Source of the DNA: Oscillospiraceae bacterium
Lineage (GTDB): Bacteria > Bacillota > Clostridia > Oscillospirales > CAG-272
Reading direction: 5' to 3'
Assembly: GCA_015063305.1 (NCBI GenBank)
Contig: SVUJ01000004.1
Coordinates: 1 to 64,000, forward strand
Length of the DNA: 64,000 nucleotides
Below are positions 58,669 through 64,000 of this stretch, one piece after another. Position 1 is the stretch's first letter, and every line of letters begins with the position of its first letter. The notes beneath the pieces are model-generated. The model saw only the letters and a program-made list of their open reading frames with translations. It was not told the origin of the DNA and ran no database searches. The translations under genes and the position numbers were made by a program.

Positions 58669-59412
58669 TTATTCACCGTGAGATGCGTCTATCTTGAGCG
58701 ACTCAAGCGACTTGTCGTCAAAGTATTCGAGGGGATCTACAGAGAGATCTGCAACCGTCATCTCAAAGTGCAGGTGGGGCTCTTCGGCAACCTCTATCAT
58801 AGCGCTCTCCCCAACCGAGCCGATGAGCTGTCCCGCTCTTACTCGGCTTCCCTCGCTGATGCCCTGGGGGATAGTTTCGGAGAGATTTTTATAGATGGTA
58901 TAGCAGTCGCCGCTGTGCTTTATTGCCACACAGTAGCCCATAAGGGTATCCTCCCATATCTTGGATACCGTTCCGTCTGCCGCCGCGTATACGGGGGCGT
59001 TAGCCTCGGTAACTATATCCACGCCAAGGTGCACTCTGTAGTCGTTCATCGTTGTGGAGTATACCTGAAGGCTGGGGTCGTGCTTTGCTGAAAGAACGCC
59101 GCTTACGGGAAGAATGAAAGAGGGAAGCTTATCCTCGACCTGAGCCGAGCCCGTGGTGCTTTCGGGAGCTTGTGTAGCGGGCGCGTCGGTAGAGGGAGCA
59201 ATACTCTCTTCGGGGGCGGTTGTAGTCACCTTTTGCGCTGTGCTGTCGGGAGTGTCGGGTGTATTATTCTTCTTTCTGTTGTTTGCAACTGTGACCGACA
59301 CGATAACGGCAAGCGCCGCGATGAGAACCACCGCGGTGAGTACCGTGGCTCTGTTTACCTTTGTATTTTTGAGCTTTTCTTTCAAACTTGTCTTTTTAGG
59401 TTTCTCTGACAT
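58669..59412 (-). CDS. M23-family peptidase, SpoIIQ-like, single N-terminal TM
   Basis: TM, Thr/Pro/Ser-rich linker, 'HLGVDIVTEANAPVYAAADGTVSKIWEDTLMGYCVAIKH', 'EPHLHFEMTVADLSVDPLEYF'. Confidence 0.85.
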   Translation of the reverse strand: MSEKPKKTSLKEKLKNTKVNRATVLTAVVLIAALAVIVSVTVANNRKKNNTPDTPDSTAQKVTTTAPEESIAPSTDAPATQAPESTTGSAQVEDKLPSFILPVSGVLSAKHDPSLQVYSTTMNDYRVHLGVDIVTEANAPVYAAADGTVSKIWEDTLMGYCVAIKHSGDCYTIYKNLSETIPQGISEGSRVRAGQLIGSVGESAMIEVAEEPHLHFEMTVADLSVDPLEYFDDKSLESLKIDASHGE

Positions 59413-59606
59413 TTTACTTACTCCTTTTGAAGTTTTTTACTGATAGTATTTTTGCCAATATAACGTGATTTATTCTTATTTGCAAAAAATCTTCATTCTG
59501 AGTGCCCGTATATTTTGATTGACTTTGAGGGGAGTATATGTTATAATATTACAGGTGTTTTGCCGACATCGTGAGATTTTAAATGGCAATAGAAAGATTT
59601 GAATTA

Positions 59607-60377
59607 ATGAAGATTTTGGCGATTGGAGATATTGTCGGCGGGAAGGCGGTCGACTATATCTCGGACAGACTTTTCAGAGTTCGGCGGGAGCTTGGCATCG
59701 ATATGGTCGTGGCAAACGGCGAGAATGCCGCCGAGATACACGGAATATCCGCAAAGGACGCCGAGGCTATATTCGAGGCGGGAGTTGACGTTATAACTCT
59801 GGGAAATCACACATTTGGGCGCAGGGATATCTGCGAGGTCTTGAGCGGGGACGCGAGTATCATACGCCCTGCCAACTACCCACCGCTCGCGCCGGGCGCG
59901 GGATATCTTATCAAACAGATATGCGGAAAGCGTATTCTTTGCATAAACATTCTCGGAGTGGCTCTTATGGAGGCGATGGCGTGTCCGTTTGCTACGGTAG
60001 ACCGAATTTTGCGAGAGGAGCAGGGAAAGTACGATCTCTCGATAATGGATATCCACGCCGAGGCTACATCGGAAAAGATAGCGCTTGCGAGGTATTTTGA
60101 CGGCAGGATAAACATTATATTCGGTACGCACACTCACGTTCCAACAGCAGACGAGCAGATACTTCCCGGCGGAACGGGCTATATCACCGACCTTGGAATG
60201 AGCGGCCCTGTGGGCGGAGTTATAGGCACTGACGCGGCTCTCGTTATAGAAAAGATGAGAACCAGAATGCCCGTGAGATTTACCGTGGCTGACGGTGAGA
60301 TAAAGGCTCACGGCGCGATATTCGATATAGATGCCGACACGGGGCGTGTTCTCAGTGTTCGCAGAGTTAAGTTTTAA
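59607..60377 (+). CDS. YmdB-family metallophosphoesterase (TIGR00282)
   Basis: 'MKILAIGDIVGGKAVDYI', 'VANGENAAEIHGISAKDAEAIFEAGVDVITLGNHTFGRRDI', 'FGTHTHVPTADEQILPGGTGYITDLGMSGP'. Confidence 0.94.
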   Translation: MKILAIGDIVGGKAVDYISDRLFRVRRELGIDMVVANGENAAEIHGISAKDAEAIFEAGVDVITLGNHTFGRRDICEVLSGDASIIRPANYPPLAPGAGYLIKQICGKRILCINILGVALMEAMACPFATVDRILREEQGKYDLSIMDIHAEATSEKIALARYFDGRINIIFGTHTHVPTADEQILPGGTGYITDLGMSGPVGGVIGTDAALVIEKMRTRMPVRFTVADGEIKAHGAIFDIDADTGRVLSVRRVKF

Positions 60378-60387
60378 GGGGGCGGAT

Positions 60388-60801
60388 ATGATGGATGAAA
60401 ATAAACTCAAGACCGTTTCCTCGGCGGCTCTGGCGTATCTCGGTGACAGTGTTATAGAGGTGTGTGTGAGGGAATACCTCGTTGGAGAGGGGTATTCGTC
60501 GTCCTCAAGGCTTAATGCGTTGGCGCTTGATTTTGTCCGCGCCTCGAAGCAGGCCGAGGCTATGAAAAATATAACTCCTCATCTGACCGAGGAGGAAGAG
60601 GCGGTATTCAGACGCGGAAGGAATATCGGTCACAGTTCAACGCCGCGCTCAGCTACCGTGGCGCAATACCGTATAGCCACGGGTATGGAGGCGCTTTTTG
60701 GCTATCTCAAGCTCTGCGGAAAAGAGGAAAGAATATCAGAGCTTTTCAGAATAGCATATAATATTGATAAAAATAATGAAAATATAAAAGAGGAGAAATA
60801 A
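60388..60801 (+). CDS. mrnC: Mini-ribonuclease 3
   Basis: 'SSAALAYLGDSVIEVCVREYLVGEG', 'RRGRNIGHSSTPRSATVAQYRIATGMEALFGYLKL'. Confidence 0.92.
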   Translation: MMDENKLKTVSSAALAYLGDSVIEVCVREYLVGEGYSSSSRLNALALDFVRASKQAEAMKNITPHLTEEEEAVFRRGRNIGHSSTPRSATVAQYRIATGMEALFGYLKLCGKEERISELFRIAYNIDKNNENIKEEK

Positions 60802-60802
60802 A

Positions 60803-61309
60803 ATGACAAATCCCGTAATTGAGATCAAGGTTAAAAATTTTGGAACTATGACAGCAGAGCTTTATCCTGAAAAAGCTCCCAAGACCGTGGCGAACTTTTT
60901 GAAGCTCGCTGAGGCTAATTTCTTTGAGGGACTTATATTCCACCGCATAATCAAGGGCTTTATGATACAGGGCGGCGGATATACCGAGGCTATGGAGCCC
61001 AAGGATACAGAGTCGATAAAGGGCGAGTTTAAGGCGAACGGATTTATGAACAACGACCTTAAGCACACAAGAGGAGTGCTTTCTATGGCTCGTACATCCG
61101 ATCCCGACTCGGCTTCCTCTCAGTTCTTCGTAATGCACATGGACGCGCCTCATCTTGACGCGCAGTACGCGGGCTTTGGCAAGCTGACCGACGGATTTGA
61201 CGTTCTCGATGCTATCGCATCTGTAAAGACGGGCAGCTACGGCTGGTATATGCAGGACGTTCCGAGAGAGCCTGTTGTTATTGAAAGTATTACAGTTATA
61301 AGCAAATAA
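60803..61309 (+). CDS. Cyclophilin-type peptidyl-prolyl cis-trans isomerase
   Basis: 'FGTMTAELYPEKAPKTVANFLKLAEANFFEGLIFHRIIKGFMIQGGGY', 'RGVLSMARTSDPDSASSQFFVMHMDAPHLDAQYAGFGKL'. Confidence 0.96.
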   Translation: MTNPVIEIKVKNFGTMTAELYPEKAPKTVANFLKLAEANFFEGLIFHRIIKGFMIQGGGYTEAMEPKDTESIKGEFKANGFMNNDLKHTRGVLSMARTSDPDSASSQFFVMHMDAPHLDAQYAGFGKLTDGFDVLDAIASVKTGSYGWYMQDVPREPVVIESITVISK

Positions 61310-61326
61310 CAACTAAAATAATGACT

Positions 61327-61413
61327 AATTAAGATACTGATGAAAATGTTTTTCGATAATACGGTGTTTTTTATCGTAATCGTGACATAATTTTATCAGT
61401 ATCTTAATTTTTT
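61327..61413. other. Long inverted repeat with nested hairpin after the cyclophilin gene (terminator or small structured element)
   Basis: AATTAAGATACTGAT (61327-61341) / ATCAGTATCTTAATT (61395-61409), perfect 15 bp, followed by a T run; CGATAA/TTATCG hairpin in the loop. Confidence 0.75.
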
Positions 61414-61451
61414 ATATGCGATGGAGTGTCGCATTTTATGTGGAGGAAGCG

Positions 61452-64000
61452 ATGGCAAAAAAGTGGCTCAGAGAGCGTGTCCGTCTTGCGCGGAATGCCA
61501 TAAGAAATAATAAGTCCTATTATTTGTTCGGGGCATTGACTGTCCTTGCGGCTTCGTTATTCGTCTATTTCACGCACGACAGGACGCTCCCGTTTGCCGA
61601 GGGGTGGTACACCTACTACGCCAAGTGTATAAACGAGGGACAGATGCCGTACCGCGACTTTGAATATCTTTATTCACCGATATATATCAGCTTCATTACG
61701 GTGTTTACGCGGATATTCGGTTACGATATAATACTTCTGCGCCGTTTGGGAATAGTCTTCTTCGCTTTGATAGCTTTGGGTCTTTACCTTTGCGTTACAG
61801 AGATAGTTGGCAAAAAACGCGCATATATTGCGCTTGTGGCGGCTACCTCGGCGGTATTTTATATGCAGTCCGAGGTGGTGCAGACCTTCTATGACTACGT
61901 GCGGCTGATGGATATTTTCTCTGTCTTCTCGCTTTTGCTCCTGCTTAAAACTCTCAAGGCTATGATAGGAAACTCGGATTACCGCAGATATGCTGTGATG
62001 TTTGGGGTACTGTCGTCTGTATTTATAAATATAAAGCAGAATATAGGGCTCATATTTTTTGTGTATGCGGTGATACTGTTTATCTATGTGAGCGTATGGC
62101 TGAGAAATGATTGGAAAAGGGTAATCAAAGACCTACTTTTCATATTCGTGCCATTTTCCGCCGTTATGGCGGCGGTAAATCTTCCTCTTGTTATCACGGG
62201 TTCTTTCTCGGATTATATATCTATGACAGGTCTTAGCGCGGCGGGCGCTAAGGGCGGTATGAGGGCAATACTTTTTGGCTGGATAGTGAATAACGTGGGG
62301 GCATTCCGCTCAGCTCTCCCCCTCTCAATTACTACCCTTGCTGTCATTTTAACGCTCTTCTTTCTCCGAAGACGGCGCAAAAAAGGCAAAGATATCGCCG
62401 AAGCGCCGACGACCGATGCGTGGCTTGGCGTTGCTTTTGCGGCGCTAGTTATTATCGGACTTGTCATTTTGAAATTTTCAAGCGGATTTGCGCACCTCAT
62501 ACTTCCGGATCATTTTCTAAGCCCTTACGCGCTCTTTCTTGTGGTATTTCCCATCTTTGTTGCGATGGGAGTATGGGGGATAGTTGATATCATAGGGCAT
62601 CGTGACACTTTGCGCGAAAATATGCTCATGTTCGCGCTTGCGGGCGCTTACTTTGCCATCTCCTATGGCTGTGGAAATTCGGGCGGACTTGCCGAGGGTC
62701 AGGCATCCTTTGGAATAATTTTTATAGTAACGGCTCTACTCGTTTTGCTTGAGCATTCCTATTTGCGCATCGCGCGAGGGGCGATAGCGGCGGTCTGCAT
62801 CCTGCTTATATTGCAGTTTGCCTCGAAGAAGATGGTATATCCTTATAATTGGTGGGGAATGGATGAGAGCGAGTATTGGTCGAACACCGAAACGATGGAT
62901 ATCCCCTTGCTTGACGGCATAAAGGTATCACCCGAAACTAAAGCGGTGTATGAGGGGATATATAGCGCGGTGGTCGAAAACACCTCACCCGAGGACACTA
63001 TCTTCTGCTTTCCGCAGATACCTCTGTTTTACAGTCTGTGCGAGAGAAACGACCCCGGAACGTTTACCAAGGTACAATGGTTCGACGTTGCCTCGGATGC
63101 GGCTGTTTTATCAGATATAAACCTTCTTAGGGAAAATCCGCCAAAGGCGATAATAATTTATAACACCTCTGACTACGCCTATCAGTCGCACGAAAACGCC
63201 TTTCGTAACGGAGGCGAATCGGGAACGCGTATTATGCGCGAATATCTTTATAATTTTGTTGCGGATAACGCTTACACCTGCTACGGTCGCTTCGTTGCCA
63301 ACTCCAATTCGCTCACGCTCTGGATAGCCGATGACAGCGCCGAAGCGTTTGCCGTAAACTTTGAGCGCGGACGGGGAACGGCTGAAGACCCTTACGTTAT
63401 CTCTACTCCCGAACAGCTACAGTTTTTCGCCCGAATGGTAAACGCGGGGCGCACCTTTGCGGGACAGTATATCAGACAGGAAAATGATATCGATATGACG
63501 GGATATGAATTTATCTCTATCGGAGAGGCTTCGGGCGGCGCTTATTTTAGCGGCACTTACGACGGCGCGGGTCACGTGATAAGGGGAATAGATATGGTGA
63601 GCGAGAAGGAGCAGGTCGCACTTTTTGGCGGACTTGCGGGTTCGGTCTACAATCTCGGCATTGAGGGCTCAAGGATATCGGGCGTTTGCTGCGGCGGGAT
63701 AGCCGCCCACTCGGTCTACGGAAGCGCAAGTATAATCAACTGTTACTCGGCGGCTGATATCTCAGGATACAGGGTCGGCGCTATTTCCGATGATTTCGGC
63801 GGAATAGTTGAAAACTGTTTTGGCGCGGGATCTCTTTTGGGAGAGGAAACGGGGGCTGTATCCTTGTATATTCCTGAAAATATCAGAAACCTTTATATTT
63901 CGGAAGATAATTTTAAAAGCAGTTCTGAGGCGAATGAGGCTATAAATACAGTGCCGAGCTATATGCTTAACACCCGTGAGCTGGTGTATATCTTCAATGC
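61452..64000 (+). CDS. Multi-TM GT-C/glycosyltransferase-like membrane protein with C-terminal GLUG-like repeats (partial, runs off the window)
   Basis: MAKKWLRERVRLARNAIRNNKSYYLFGALTVLAASLFVYF...; spot checks at 62859 and 63360 share the frame of 61452; 'GTAEDPYVISTPEQLQFFARMVNAGRTFAGQYIRQENDIDMTGYEF' and GLUG-like 'LFGGLAGSVYNLGIEGSRISG'; missing from the ORF track because there is no stop in the window. Confidence 0.8.
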   Translation, partial: MAKKWLRERVRLARNAIRNNKSYYLFGALTVLAASLFVYFTHDRTLPFAEGWYTYYAKCINEGQMPYRDFEYLYSPIYISFITVFTRIFGYDIILLRRLGIVFFALIALGLYLCVTEIVGKKRAYIALVAATSAVFYMQSEVVQTFYDYVRLMDIFSVFSLLLLLKTLKAMIGNSDYRRYAVMFGVLSSVFINIKQNIGLIFFVYAVILFIYVSVWLRNDWKRVIKDLLFIFVPFSAVMAAVNLPLVITGSFSDYISMTGLSAAGAKGGMRAILFGWIVNNVGAFRSALPLSITTLAVILTLFFLRRRRKKGKDIAEAPTTDAWLGVAFAALVIIGLVILKFSSGFAHLILPDHFLSPYALFLVVFPIFVAMGVWGIVDIIGHRDTLRENMLMFALAGAYFAISYGCGNSGGLAEGQASFGIIFIVTALLVLLEHSYLRIARGAIAAVCILLILQFASKKMVYPYNWWGMDESEYWSNTETMDIPLLDGIKVSPETKAVYEGIYSAVVENTSPEDTIFCFPQIPLFYSLCERNDPGTFTKVQWFDVASDAAVLSDINLLRENPPKAIIIYNTSDYAYQSHENAFRNGGESGTRIMREYLYNFVADNAYTCYGRFVANSNSLTLWIADDSAEAFAVNFERGRGTAEDPYVISTPEQLQFFARMVNAGRTFAGQYIRQENDIDMTGYEFISIGEASGGAYFSGTYDGAGHVIRGIDMVSEKEQVALFGGLAGSVYNLGIEGSRISGVCCGGIAAHSVYGSASIINCYSAADISGYRVGAISDDFGGIVENCFGAGSLLGEETGAVSLYIPENIRNLYISEDNFKSSSEANEAINTVPSYMLNTRELVYIFN

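Overview
The window looks like a chromosomal segment from a spore-forming Clostridia/Oscillospirales-type Firmicute. This rests on gpr and spoIIP, a SpoIIQ-like M23 protein, MecA, RNase J, an HrcA/CIRCE heat-shock operon and the A+T-rich intergenic regions. Most of it is ordinary housekeeping: pgk-tpiA, rnj, ddl, prmC, mnmE, proA, DAHP synthase, rpsO-pnp, an mgl-type sugar ABC transporter, hrcA-grpE-dnaK-dnaJ-prmA-aroK, asnS, murA and ymdB-mrnC-ppiB. No rRNA, tRNA, CRISPR or prophage was recognised. The most unusual material is: (1) two RAYT-type (REP-associated tyrosine transposase, Y1_Tnp) genes. Each carries, at the same place inside its reading frame, a different perfect 27-29 nt inverted pair of GTAG-headed REP-like palindromes. 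Related GTAG-headed palindromes occur between genes at about 17.97-18.2 kb. Both RAYT genes also share a hairpin/promoter leader. (2) Three families of long palindromic MITE-like intergenic repeats (A, B, C) with covarying internal hairpins, tandem duplications, and a composite A+B element found once full length and once with A collapsed to its ends. (3) A roughly 190-nt potentially structured RNA, with alternative pairings, between rpsO and pnp. (4) A two-gene unit in which an internally duplicated DUF1538-type membrane protein sits next to an internally duplicated PII-like protein. (5) A multi-TM protein fused to GLUG-like repeats that runs off the right edge. All family names come from motif recognition in the supplied translations; no database search was run.
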